The translations under genes and the position numbers were made by a program. 64,000 bases of DNA from Rickettsiales bacterium (GTDB lineage Bacteria > Pseudomonadota > Alphaproteobacteria > Rickettsiales > Midichloriaceae). The notes under the pieces are model-generated. The model worked only from the letters and a program-made list of their open reading frames with translations. It did no database searches and was not told where the DNA came from. Shown here in pieces: positions 27,078 through 36,214 of the stretch; the first letter of the stretch is position 1; each line of letters opens with the position of its first letter. Where the stretch lies: NCBI GenBank assembly GCA_023263785.1, contig JALQUO010000001.1, forward strand, positions 467,693-531,692, in the 5' to 3' direction.

Positions 27078-29276
27078 ATGCATTTCTTAAGAAAAATACT
27101 GGCTGTAATAACAATATTTTTATCTATTTTCTGCATGGTATCTGTTTTTGATTATCATCCGGAAGACCCATCATATTTGAATGCAACTGATAGAACCATT
27201 AGAAATATTGCGTCAAAATATGGTGCAAATATTGCAGATCCAATCGTTCAAGCTTTTGGTTATACGACTATTTTGCCAATGATTTTATTTATCTATTGGA
27301 GTATTATGGAGTTATTGAACAGAGGACTGAAGAGGAGGCTATTTAGGGTAAGCATATTATTAATCACATTTCCGGCCTTCTGTTTCTTAATGTCTCTTTT
27401 TGATAACAATGTTATCATGGATGGGAACTACTATACCTTCCATCTTGGAGGATATCTAGGGTATTTCTTGAAAACAGAGTTGATGGTATCACAAAAAATG
27501 ACCATCTCAATTACAGTAGCATCTACAATATGTGTTTTAACGTTAATATTTGAATTTGGACTAGTTGAAAAACTAATTAGGGGGTTCAATGATATAGGAT
27601 CGCCAATCAGATCTCAGGAGAAGAAATTGAAACTAAAGAATTTCATCAATAACTTATTCAAAAAAAATCAACAACATAAACAAAACTTCCAATCAGATGA
27701 ATATATTGAAAAACATCCTGAGATAAATTTTAAAAGAGATACATTATATTCTGGCAGTGGCTTCGATATAAAATCTTTTGATTTTCATTCTAATACGAAC
27801 GATACAAATCCTGAAGAGCAAAAAATTGATGTAATTCTTCAAAACCCTAAAGCTCAAGATTCACAGTTTGATTTAAAATCAGAAAAACAACCTTTAGAAC
27901 AAAAACCATTTGATTTTATAGCTCCAGAAACACCAGTTGAAGATACTAAAACTTCATTCAAAATAGACACCATCCAAAGATTTAATAAACCACAGGAAGC
28001 CTTCATTTTGCCATCAACAAATATATTGCACTCTGACCACGTTAAAATGTCTGAGCATATAACAGATGAAGAAATAGAAAATAATAAAGCAAAGTTATTG
28101 GGAGTATTAAATGATTTTGGAATCAGAGGAGAAATAGTTGAAGTTTTCCATGGACCAGTTGTAACACTATATGCTCTTGAGCCGATTTCAGGTACAAAAT
28201 CTTCTAGAGTTATAGGACTTGCTGATGACATAGCACGTTCGATGAGAGCAAAATCTGCACGTGTTGCAGTAATCCAGGGAAAAAATTCAATTGGGATTGA
28301 ACTACCAAATCATAAACGTCAAATTATAAGTCTTAAGGATGTTTTAGAAAGTAATGATTACCAGAGTTCAGAGCATCAGCTGCCCATCGCACTAGGAAAA
28401 AATATTTCTGGTGAGATTGTTGTCGTGGATCTGGCAAAAATGCCTCATCTTCTTGTTGCAGGGACTACTGGCTCAGGAAAATCAGTCGCAATTCACTCAA
28501 TGATTCTATCGTTGCTGTATAAGTATGGACCAGATGAATGCAAACTCATAATGATAGATCCTAAAATGCTTGAGATGTCTGTCTATGCAGGGATTGCACA
28601 TCTTCTTGCACCTGTAGTGACAACACCAGAAACAGCAGTCGCTACAATGAAGTGGATTGTAAAAGAAATGGAGGCAAGATATAGAGCGATGTCAGTGCTT
28701 GGTGTACGTAATATAGTGAGTTATAACAATCTCATGAGGGAAGCACAAACCAAAAAATCTGATATTGAAAAACAGGTTCAAGTTGGCTTCAATAACGAAA
28801 CAAAGCAGCCAATATTTGAATCAATAGTTGTCAGGGCAGAAATCTTGCCTTACATTGTTGTTATAATCGATGAGATGGCAGACTTAATGGCTGTAGCTGG
28901 AAAGGATATTGAGACATCTGTGCAGCGACTAGCACAGATGGCAAGAGCAGCGGGAATACATCTCATAATGGCAACTCAAAGGCCTTCAGTTGATGTCATA
29001 ACTGGGGTCATTAAAGCTAATTTCCCAACAAGAATAAGCTTTCAAGTAGCTTCTAAGTTCGATAGTCGGACAATACTAGGAGAAATGGGTGCAGAGCAGC
29101 TATTGGGAGCAGGAGACATGCTGTATATGATGCCAGGAGGTAAAATAGAGAGGATCCATGGAGCCTATGTAACTGAAGAAGACGTTGAGAAAGTTGTTAA
29201 TCATATAAAAACACAGAGGGCTACAGACTATCTATATTCTGTTTTGGAAAGCAATAACTCTTCAGAGCAAAACTGA
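27078..29276 (+). CDS. ftsK: DNA translocase FtsK lacking the gamma domain
   Basis: Septal DNA pump for chromosome segregation. It is 732 aa. About four N-terminal membrane helices (residues 5-165), a Gln/Lys/Asp-rich linker (about 190-310), then the alpha/beta motor with Walker A AGTTGSGKSVA (about 467-477) and Walker B YIVVIIDEMADLM. The protein stops at YLYSVLESNNSSEQN, directly after the motor. The usual winged-helix gamma domain, which reads KOPS and activates XerD, is missing and is not found in any frame downstream. Confidence 0.95.
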   Translation: MHFLRKILAVITIFLSIFCMVSVFDYHPEDPSYLNATDRTIRNIASKYGANIADPIVQAFGYTTILPMILFIYWSIMELLNRGLKRRLFRVSILLITFPAFCFLMSLFDNNVIMDGNYYTFHLGGYLGYFLKTELMVSQKMTISITVASTICVLTLIFEFGLVEKLIRGFNDIGSPIRSQEKKLKLKNFINNLFKKNQQHKQNFQSDEYIEKHPEINFKRDTLYSGSGFDIKSFDFHSNTNDTNPEEQKIDVILQNPKAQDSQFDLKSEKQPLEQKPFDFIAPETPVEDTKTSFKIDTIQRFNKPQEAFILPSTNILHSDHVKMSEHITDEEIENNKAKLLGVLNDFGIRGEIVEVFHGPVVTLYALEPISGTKSSRVIGLADDIARSMRAKSARVAVIQGKNSIGIELPNHKRQIISLKDVLESNDYQSSEHQLPIALGKNISGEIVVVDLAKMPHLLVAGTTGSGKSVAIHSMILSLLYKYGPDECKLIMIDPKMLEMSVYAGIAHLLAPVVTTPETAVATMKWIVKEMEARYRAMSVLGVRNIVSYNNLMREAQTKKSDIEKQVQVGFNNETKQPIFESIVVRAEILPYIVVIIDEMADLMAVAGKDIETSVQRLAQMARAAGIHLIMATQRPSVDVITGVIKANFPTRISFQVASKFDSRTILGEMGAEQLLGAGDMLYMMPGGKIERIHGAYVTEEDVEKVVNHIKTQRATDYLYSVLESNNSSEQN

Positions 29277-29342
29277 AAATAGTATGCTTAGGCCAATGTT
29301 ACAAAAAAATATGAAAATGTATCCGATTGTATCAAAACTTAA

Positions 29343-29377
29343 AAAACTTTCTTCTTTAACTGAAGTTTTGTTTGTTA
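29343..29377 (+). terminator. possible terminator after ftsK
   Basis: AAAACTT (29343-29349) pairs with AAGTTTT (29363-29369), followed by GTTTGTTAT. The stem is AT-rich and the T-run is interrupted, so this is a weak candidate in the 180 bp between ftsK and rnc. Nothing else was recognised in that gap. Confidence 0.3.
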
Positions 29378-29456
29378 TATTTGTATGCATGGAATTAAAG
29401 TGTAAAAATACAACATACTAATTATAGTAAAACTCATATACTGCCAACAAACAAAT

Positions 29457-30167
29457 ATGACTCAAAGAAATGATGTAAAAATTGAGGAACTAGAAAAAAA
29501 ACTCAATTACAGATTTAAAAATAAAGATTTATTATATGAAGCTCTGAGTCATCCTGGTATCAAAAAAATTTCTAAGAATCAAAAGGATTATCAAAGGCTA
29601 GAATTTCTTGGAAATGGTATTCTCGGTGCAGTAATGGCTAAGATTCTTTATGATAACTTTCCTAAAGCAGATGAAGGGAAATTATCAATTATTCATTCCA
29701 AAATGTCTAGCACTGATGGAATAGTTAACGCAACAAAAGAGCTTGAGATAAACAAGTTCATCATAGTTGATATAAGTGAAGAAAAAAATAATGGCAGAAA
29801 TAATCCAAGGAATATAGAAAACTGTGTTGAGGCAATAATTGGTGCTATATTCGTAGATGGAGGATATTCTGAAGCTGAAAAAATGATAATCAAGTTATGG
29901 AAAAACAACATCAGGAAAAAGAATTTACATCTAAGAGACCCAAAATCCCGTTTACAAGAATTATGTCAGAAGAATTCGTCCCACCTACCTGAATATTTAG
30001 TTGTTGGAATAGATGGTCCAGTACATGCACCAATCTTCACAATAAAATGTGTGGCAAAAATCGGTACAAATGAATTCCATTGTGAGATGCAAGGGAAAAA
30101 CAAGAAAGAGGCTGAAAAGTTAGCAGCACAATCCCTTTTAGATATTATCTCTCAGCCTAATTTATAA
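29457..30167 (+). CDS. rnc: ribonuclease III family protein with substituted catalytic residues
   Basis: 236 aa with the usual architecture: an RNase III domain (about 8-155) and an intact dsRNA-binding domain (about 162-232, SRLQELCQKN ... KNKKEAEKLAAQSLLDII). The signature that normally reads ERLEFLGDSIL is QRLEFLGNGIL (46-56). Aligned to the E. coli enzyme, E38 is Gln46, D45 is Asn53 and D114 is Asn122, while E41, E65 and E117 are kept (Glu49, Glu73, Glu125). D45 and D114 help bind the catalytic metals, so strong cleavage is unlikely while dsRNA binding should remain. The frame is fully open. The start is an ATG; the 3' end overlaps the convergent regulator by 16 bp. Confidence 0.9.
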   Translation: MTQRNDVKIEELEKKLNYRFKNKDLLYEALSHPGIKKISKNQKDYQRLEFLGNGILGAVMAKILYDNFPKADEGKLSIIHSKMSSTDGIVNATKELEINKFIIVDISEEKNNGRNNPRNIENCVEAIIGAIFVDGGYSEAEKMIIKLWKNNIRKKNLHLRDPKSRLQELCQKNSSHLPEYLVVGIDGPVHAPIFTIKCVAKIGTNEFHCEMQGKNKKEAEKLAAQSLLDIISQPNL

Positions 30168-30856
30168 CCTATCATTCTTACGGTTTTTATTACATCATCG
30201 CCAAACTTCATAAGGTGTTTTCTTAGTCTTGTGATATGAACATCGATTGTTCTCTCATCAACATCTGCTTCATCACCCCATATCCTTTCTATCAATGCTT
30301 CTCTTGAGAAAACTTTCTTTGGATATTCAACAAGAACATGTAAGATCTGAAATTCTATTGGTGATAATTTTAGTTCATAACCATTCCTGTAGACAGTACA
30401 AGCATTTAAGTCTATTTCTATGTTTGAATAACTAAGCTTCTTCTCAACAAAAGATGGTCTTATTCTTCTCAAAATAGCTTTAATCCTTGCTGCTAGCTCT
30501 ATAGGAGAGATAGGCTTAGTAATGTAATCATCTGCACCATGTTCAAGTCCAACAACTTTATCAAACTCTGCATCTTTTGATGAAATCATTATGATTGGTG
30601 TGTTTGCTGTAGACTGATCAGCGCGCAATAGGCTACAAATTGTTGTTCCTTGCATTCCTGGTAGCATCCAAACAACAAGTATTACATCAGGCAATATAAC
30701 CTTTGCATAATCAAGAACATTATCGCCATCATTTACTATGTAAACCTCATAGCCTTCTTTTAAAAGATTGTACTCTATTGTTTTTGCAACCGATATATCA
30801 TCTTCAGCAACTAGAACTTTTGCTTTGGGTTTATATTTATTTTGTACTGTATTCAT
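30152..30856 (-). CDS. OmpR/PhoB-family response regulator without phospho-acceptor Asp
   Basis: 234 aa. The receiver domain (about 12-127) keeps the acidic pair (AEDD, Asp19-Asp20), the switch Ser (MISSKD) and the Lys (ITKP). At the phosphorylation site it reads PDVILVVWMLPG, with Val62 where Asp is invariant (GTT where GAT is expected). The C-terminal winged-helix DNA-binding domain (about 137-234, FSREALIERIWG and ERTIDVHITRLRKHL) is intact. It should bind DNA but not be switched by a sensor kinase at this residue. No kinase gene is adjacent. Confidence 0.9.
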   Translation of the reverse strand: MNTVQNKYKPKAKVLVAEDDISVAKTIEYNLLKEGYEVYIVNDGDNVLDYAKVILPDVILVVWMLPGMQGTTICSLLRADQSTANTPIIMISSKDAEFDKVVGLEHGADDYITKPISPIELAARIKAILRRIRPSFVEKKLSYSNIEIDLNACTVYRNGYELKLSPIEFQILHVLVEYPKKVFSREALIERIWGDEADVDERTIDVHITRLRKHLMKFGDDVIKTVRMIGYKLG

Positions 30857-30871
30857 AAATATCTTTACTGT

Positions 30872-31483
30872 TCATTTATTCGAGGTTGCCTTTTCATCAC
30901 CAGGTAACATATTATTATTCCACTGACTGCTAGTTTCGAACTGTCTGATGTCTTGTTGGAGATTTACATTGTTATATACTACCGCTCCTCTCGATGAATT
31001 ATAATGCATTTCTATGTATCCAGTCAATGGGAAATCTTTTCGCATCGGATGACCTACAAATCCGTAGTCTGTAAGAATCCTTCTCATATCATTATTTCCA
31101 CTAAACACAACACCAAAAAGATCCCATATTTCCCTCTCATACCATTGAGCATTAGGAAAAATATCAGTAATACTTTGAGCTATATGATCTTCTTCAAGCT
31201 GAAACTTCAATATCAGTCTAGTATTATTTGTTATGTCAAGAAAATTATATGTTAAATCAAATCTTTTATTTTGCTGCGGATAATCAATACAGCATATACT
31301 CATTAGAGATTGAACTAATTTATCATCTTTCAAACTTTTTATAGTATTATGAATTTCATTTTCTTTTCCATAAGCGATAACATCTTCAATATTGTTTTTA
31401 AGATCTGAAACTTTTAACAAATCATTATATTTTTTTTGTAAGTAAGAATGCAAGTAGAGGTTTGATTTCATTTTGAAGTACAT
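30872..31483 (-). CDS. nuoC: NADH-quinone oxidoreductase subunit C
   Basis: 203 aa peripheral-arm subunit of complex I. The segment AQWYEREIWDLFGVVF followed by RRILTDYGFVGHPMRKDFPL is diagnostic. A start at the Met of MKSNLYLHS, four residues in, is equally possible. It stands alone without nuoB or nuoD beside it; nuoF lies 6 kb away. Confidence 0.95.
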   Translation of the reverse strand: MYFKMKSNLYLHSYLQKKYNDLLKVSDLKNNIEDVIAYGKENEIHNTIKSLKDDKLVQSLMSICCIDYPQQNKRFDLTYNFLDITNNTRLILKFQLEEDHIAQSITDIFPNAQWYEREIWDLFGVVFSGNNDMRRILTDYGFVGHPMRKDFPLTGYIEMHYNSSRGAVVYNNVNLQQDIRQFETSSQWNNNMLPGDEKATSNK

Positions 31484-31567
31484 ATATAGTATCTTTCAAA
31501 TTTTATCATAAATCCCAATAAAATAAAAATTTTAGTAAAAAATGAGTTTAAAAAAACATCCAAGTTT

Positions 31568-32293
31568 TTGATAATAGGAATATGTTTATTATTTGAGTCA
31601 TTGGGCTTTTGTGCAGATAAACAATACTACTCCACTCTTGATCTTGGTGTTTGTATGAATGGTTCTAAAACCTATGATCAGAACTCAACAGAAAGACAAT
31701 ACCCATATAAATTCTCTTCCGTTTTTACAAAGTTTGGTATAGGTGTAGGCAGTCACATTAACGACTCATATGATATTGGTCTTGAGCTTCTAAGATTTTC
31801 AAATATAAAACATAAATACAATGGACCAATTATGGAAATTGATCCACAGCCATATAAGAATTTTATACCTATTGCTCACCCTCCAAAAGATCATATGGCT
31901 AAAGCGCGTCAGAAAATACACTCAACCGTTTTTATGTTGTCTGGAAAAAAACAAAAAATAGACTTATATTTTAAAGGAGGTATAGGCCTCGCATTAAATC
32001 AAAGTGATGATTATAGAAGGGTCTTAGGTGGTACTGCCGACATAAGATATCCTGGAGATACGCAACAGACCTTTGCACTTAATTTAGGATTAGGATTACA
32101 AAAGAAAATTGATCTTTTTTCAGTTGGCTTTGGATATGATTTTTATAGACTTGGTAGGTTTAAAACACAAGATAGGATGGTTTTATATAATTTAGAAAAT
32201 CAACCTATAATATCTGCAGAAACTGAAGGAAAAAAATTAAAACCTAGCATTATGGTTCATTCAATAAGTTTGAGCTTAAGCTACGATTTATAG
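31568..32293 (+). CDS. outer-membrane beta-barrel surface protein with abnormal start
   Basis: At least 241 aa. A signal peptide core (IIGICLLFESLGFCA) is followed by amphipathic strands alternating with loops (YYSTLDLGVCMNG, VFTKFGIGVGSHI, DLYFKGGIGLAL) and ends in SISLSLSYDL with no tail, typical of a small porin. The open frame begins without an ATG (first candidate TTG at 31568). An ATG at 31542 starts MSLKKHPSF then hits TGA. One extra A in the A7 run (31550-31556) or T in the T5 run (31565-31569), or a -1 slip on A7, joins it to the frame and gives a complete signal peptide. Confidence 0.7.
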   Translation: MIIGICLLFESLGFCADKQYYSTLDLGVCMNGSKTYDQNSTERQYPYKFSSVFTKFGIGVGSHINDSYDIGLELLRFSNIKHKYNGPIMEIDPQPYKNFIPIAHPPKDHMAKARQKIHSTVFMLSGKKQKIDLYFKGGIGLALNQSDDYRRVLGGTADIRYPGDTQQTFALNLGLGLQKKIDLFSVGFGYDFYRLGRFKTQDRMVLYNLENQPIISAETEGKKLKPSIMVHSISLSLSYDL

Positions 32294-32312
32294 TCTAATT
32301 AAAGATTTCTCT

Positions 32313-33149
32313 GTGCATAAAAAAATAGAACAAATACTATGTAAATTTAATGATAGAGATTTCTTTCCAGTGCTTGGTGTTGAAATAGAATTTTATGTTC
32401 TTGGGGATGATAAAGACTCAAAAGTTGAGGAATTTATATCAAAGATGTCTGATACTATATGTCTTACGATTCAAAAAGAAAAAGGTTACAGACAATATGA
32501 AATAGCATCTGAAACATTTTTAGATGTTTTTCAACTCATAGATTTTGTACAAAATATCAGAAAGATAATTTCTAATATTAGAATAGATAATTCCTTTCTT
32601 CATGCAAGTTTTCACCCTAAACCATATTCAAATGATTATGGTTCTGCAATGCATCTGCATTTAAGTCTTAATGATAAGGATGGGTTTAATATCTTCAATA
32701 ATTATGATAACATCGAAGCAAATGATGTGTTAATAAATGCTATAGGTGGAGTTCTGAAGCTTCTTAATAGATCTATTTATATGATTACTGGTGATGATGA
32801 GTCTGAGTTTAGCAGGTTTCATGGAAATTATATGTCTCCAACAAAGATATGCTGGGGTAAAAATAATCGCACAGCTGCTATAAGAATACCCGACTCACTT
32901 CTATTCGATAAAAATAGAAGAATAGAATTTAGAATTCCATCAGCAAAAGCATGCATTACTAAGGTTGTCTTATATCTATTGACATCAACCTTTTATGGTA
33001 TAAATAACTCAACTACACCACCTGAATGTCTTTATGGCAATGCTTGTGATGATATATATAATTTAGAGACAATACATTCTACCCTTAAAGAGGCAAAAAA
33101 CGATTTTCGTTTCTGGGAAATATTTGAAGATATATGCAAAAGTACATAA
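32313..33149 (+). CDS. short glutamine synthetase-like protein
   Basis: 278 aa from a GTG start. It corresponds to the catalytic domain of the glutamine synthetase superfamily without the usual N-terminal beta-grasp domain (family length about 450). Visible motifs are GVEIEFYVL (about 22-30), SAMHLHLSL (about 112-120), NRTAAIRIP (about 185-193) and RRIEFRIPSAKA (about 202-213). Ligation of ammonia or an amine to a glutamate-like acid is inferred from the family; the substrate is unknown. It overlaps ftsQ by 16 bp, in the position where ddl often precedes ftsQ in related genomes. Confidence 0.8.
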   Translation: MHKKIEQILCKFNDRDFFPVLGVEIEFYVLGDDKDSKVEEFISKMSDTICLTIQKEKGYRQYEIASETFLDVFQLIDFVQNIRKIISNIRIDNSFLHASFHPKPYSNDYGSAMHLHLSLNDKDGFNIFNNYDNIEANDVLINAIGGVLKLLNRSIYMITGDDESEFSRFHGNYMSPTKICWGKNNRTAAIRIPDSLLFDKNRRIEFRIPSAKACITKVVLYLLTSTFYGINNSTTPPECLYGNACDDIYNLETIHSTLKEAKNDFRFWEIFEDICKST

Positions 33150-33868
33150 AATATGTTGGCACAACACTAAACTCTACAGAAAATGAAAAAAGATTCAGAT
33201 TGAATTTTCTGAATTTACAAAATATCTACTTATTGATTTTATGTTTATTGCTATTCGTAGTATTGCCCAACTACATTCAAGATTTCAAGGACAACTTCAT
33301 AGTAGACATTAAAACTAATCTTACTTCTGAGGATTTTAAGACATCTTTTGATGGAAAGTATATTTGGGATATTGATATACAAAACATAAAAACACAAGTA
33401 TCTACAATAGAAAATCTACGGAATGTTGAAGTAAAAATAATATTACCAAACATTCTGTATATAAATGGCGAACAAAGGAAACCATTTGCTATTTGGTGGG
33501 ACTATAAAAATTTCTTCTTGATTGATGATGAAGGGATAATCCTTAAAAGGTCTTTAAATGATAATGATAAGAAAAAATATATTCTGATAGTTGGAGATGA
33601 GGCAATAAAGAATGTGCATCACATCATAAAAGTTCTCACTCAATCAAAACAAAATGGTAAAGTTGCCTCCATGAGATTTATTGGACAAAGACGGTGGGAT
33701 TTAGTTCTTAACAATGGTATAATTCTTAAGCTACCAGAAAAAAATGAGTTAGAGGCGATTAGATTATTTGAAAAGTTAATCCAAAACTATGAATTAATAC
33801 AAGATAACTCAGTGGTCGACATGAGATTAGCGCCAGAAAAAGTTTTTATAAAAAATAATATAAAGTAG
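33134..33868 (+). CDS. ftsQ: cell division protein FtsQ
   Basis: Bitopic scaffold of the divisome. It is 244 aa with a short cytoplasmic N-terminus, one membrane helix (about 29-47, YLLILCLLLFVVLPN), a POTRA-like region (YIWDIDIQNIKTQVSTIENL) and the FtsQ beta-domain (IWWDYKNFFLIDDEGIILKR, GQRRWDLVLNNGIILKLPE). It is followed directly by ftsA. Confidence 0.9.
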   Translation: MQKYIKYVGTTLNSTENEKRFRLNFLNLQNIYLLILCLLLFVVLPNYIQDFKDNFIVDIKTNLTSEDFKTSFDGKYIWDIDIQNIKTQVSTIENLRNVEVKIILPNILYINGEQRKPFAIWWDYKNFFLIDDEGIILKRSLNDNDKKKYILIVGDEAIKNVHHIIKVLTQSKQNGKVASMRFIGQRRWDLVLNNGIILKLPEKNELEAIRLFEKLIQNYELIQDNSVVDMRLAPEKVFIKNNIK

Positions 33869-35091
33869 TGCGAATGCTGAAAAAAAATATTGTAACTATT
33901 CTTGATATTGGCAGTACAAAAATTGTTTGTATTATAGCTAAGTTGATGAATAACAAAAAATATGAAGTAGTTGGCATTGGATACACAAGAGCAGAGGGAA
34001 TAAGATCAGGTATAATTTCAGATCTAGTATTAGCACAAAAATCAATAAGCAGCGCTGTATCTGAGGCAGAAAAAATGTCTGGAGTTAAGGCTTCTAGAGC
34101 TTACGTTACAGTTTCTTCAAATTCATTAATTTCTCAACATATCGTAAGTGAAATATCGGTTGCTGGACGAGATATTACAAATAAGGATCTTAATAAGTTG
34201 CTTTTAGACGCAATACATGTGTGTAAAAATCAACAACTAGAAATAATACATACATTTGCATGTGATTACATTTTGGATGGACATCGCGGCATCATTAATC
34301 CAACTGGGATGTATGGTAATAAACTTGGATGTAAATTTAATATTCTTTCTGCACCTTCTAATAATCTTTTGAATTTACATACATGTATAGTTAAAGCCGG
34401 TCTTGAAATAGAAAATTATGTCTCAGCAGGATATGCTGCAGGCCTAGCATGTCTTACAAATGATGAAACCGAAACAGGAGTAACTCTTATTGATTTCGGT
34501 GCTGGAGTAACATCATTTGCGGTTTTTGAAAAATCTCAGCTTATTTATGTAGATGCTATACCTATTGGTGGCAATCATATTACAAGTGATATTGCAAAAG
34601 TTTTATATGTATCAATCAATGAAGCTGAGCGTATAAAAAACCTCTATGGTGGAGTTATTTCAACAGAGCTTGATGCAAACGAGATAATTAGCTTGCAAAC
34701 CGCAAACGATGATGAGCATCACGAGACAAACAGAGCAAAGCTCATAGAAATCATACAGGCAAGAGTCGAAGAGATAGTGCAATTGATTGAGGAAAAATTA
34801 AAAGACCACTATAATTGTAAGAAAAAAGTTGTGATAACTGGAGGTGTCTCAAGAACCCTAAGATTAAAAGAATTTCTTATACATAAAATGAATACAAAGG
34901 TTTCCATTGGGTATCCAAAGAAAACCTCGATGATGAAAAACCAAAACAACTCTTTAGAGCTTGCTACAGCACTTGGTGTTTTAGTACATATAAACGAAAA
35001 TGTCATAGGTCAAGTTGAGGACATTTTTAATCAAAAACGTTCGAACAGTATACAAAACTTGTTTTCCTGGATCAAAAAGACCTTCTTCTGA
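33868..35091 (+). CDS. ftsA: cell division protein FtsA
   Basis: Actin-like protein that tethers FtsZ to the membrane. It is 407 aa. ATPase phosphate loops are ILDIGSTKIVCIIA (about 10-23) and VTLIDFGAGVTSFAVF (about 205-220), with the adenosine motif VVITGGVSR. A C-terminal amphipathic helix (NLFSWIKKTFF) is the membrane tether. The GTG at 33868 overlaps the ftsQ stop; an ATG lies two codons later. ftsZ does not follow. Confidence 0.96.
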   Translation: MRMLKKNIVTILDIGSTKIVCIIAKLMNNKKYEVVGIGYTRAEGIRSGIISDLVLAQKSISSAVSEAEKMSGVKASRAYVTVSSNSLISQHIVSEISVAGRDITNKDLNKLLLDAIHVCKNQQLEIIHTFACDYILDGHRGIINPTGMYGNKLGCKFNILSAPSNNLLNLHTCIVKAGLEIENYVSAGYAAGLACLTNDETETGVTLIDFGAGVTSFAVFEKSQLIYVDAIPIGGNHITSDIAKVLYVSINEAERIKNLYGGVISTELDANEIISLQTANDDEHHETNRAKLIEIIQARVEEIVQLIEEKLKDHYNCKKKVVITGGVSRTLRLKEFLIHKMNTKVSIGYPKKTSMMKNQNNSLELATALGVLVHINENVIGQVEDIFNQKRSNSIQNLFSWIKKTFF

Positions 35092-35279
35092 GGAATCTAA
35101 TTTGTTATGTAAACGTGCTTGCTACTTACCAGTGAACCTTCTGTATTTTACTACAATCAATAAGATATGTCAAGAAAATAATTTGCTTTTTTATTAGTAT
35201 ATTTTTATTGTCTTCTCTAGAAGAGTCTGTTACAATGTTTTATATATAACATGTTATACTAACTTTATGACAGGTAAAT

Positions 35280-36211
35280 ATGCAGGTAAAAATCATACCA
35301 ATAATTCTTTGTGGCGGAAGTGGAAAGAGGCTATTACCGTTCTTAAGATATGATTCTCCTAAGCAGTTTTTAGATATTTTTAGTAATAGTAAAAATCTTT
35401 TTCAAGAGACTATTTTGAGATTCACTAATGAGAATTTTTTTAGTAATCCCATTGTGATTGGAAACATCTCACATAAAGATGAATTACAGCGTTCAATAAA
35501 TGAGGTTGGAGTTCAACTTGAGGCAATGATATTTGAACAAGATGGAAGAAACACTGGACCAGCTGCTTCCTCTGTTGTTGCATACTTACAAGAAGCTGGT
35601 GTCGCTAACGATACCCTCTTTTTAATAGTACCTATAGATCATTATATAGGTAATAAAAATGTTTTTGTAGATCGTATACTAAATGCAGCAGAAGTGATAA
35701 ACAACACAAACCAAATTTTCACATTTTCTGTAAAAAAACGACCTCTGAAAACAACTATGGACATCTTAGAGTTGGTAGTGAGATAAAAAATCACCGAGGT
35801 TTTTTTGAAGTCACAGATTTCATAGAAAAACCAGAACATGATATATGTGATGTAGTTTGGAATAGCGGAATATATTGTATGTCAATCGATTCATTTCATA
35901 AAATGATGTTAAATAATGCCCCTCACATATTACATTACTCGCGTTTGGCAATGCTTGAGTCAATCCAAAGAAAAACAATGAGTTTAATGAAAAATGAAGT
36001 TATTCTCAACAACGAACATTTTAAGAAAAATCAGAGTTTGTCTTTCGATCAGATTCTCACAATGCCTTACAGCGCTAATAGTCTAATCTGTGCTGACATA
36101 GGTACAGAATGGGAGGACATAGGTTTGTGGAGTGGTATCACAAGACTTTATTCAAGAAACGAAAGAGTCGCTAAAAGCATTAATACGGAGATCTTCGCTT
36201 GTAGAATATAG
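35280..36211 (+). pseudogene. manC: mannose-1-phosphate guanylyltransferase, frameshifted and truncated
   Basis: The N-terminal part (35280-35786) has the nucleotidyltransferase signature LCGGSGKRLLPFLRYDSPKQ (about 10-29). The frame breaks at an A7 run (35732-35738) and continues one base off through EVTDFIEKPEH, WNSGIY and DIGTEWEDIGLWSGI to 36211. One added A restores an unbroken reading. The product would still lack the final beta-helix and any cupin domain and ends 3 bp before the 3' end of tRNA-Ser. GDP-mannose supply for LPS sugars was the likely role. Long-read indel error cannot be excluded for the frameshift but not for the missing end. Confidence 0.85.
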
Positions 36212-36214
36212 AAA

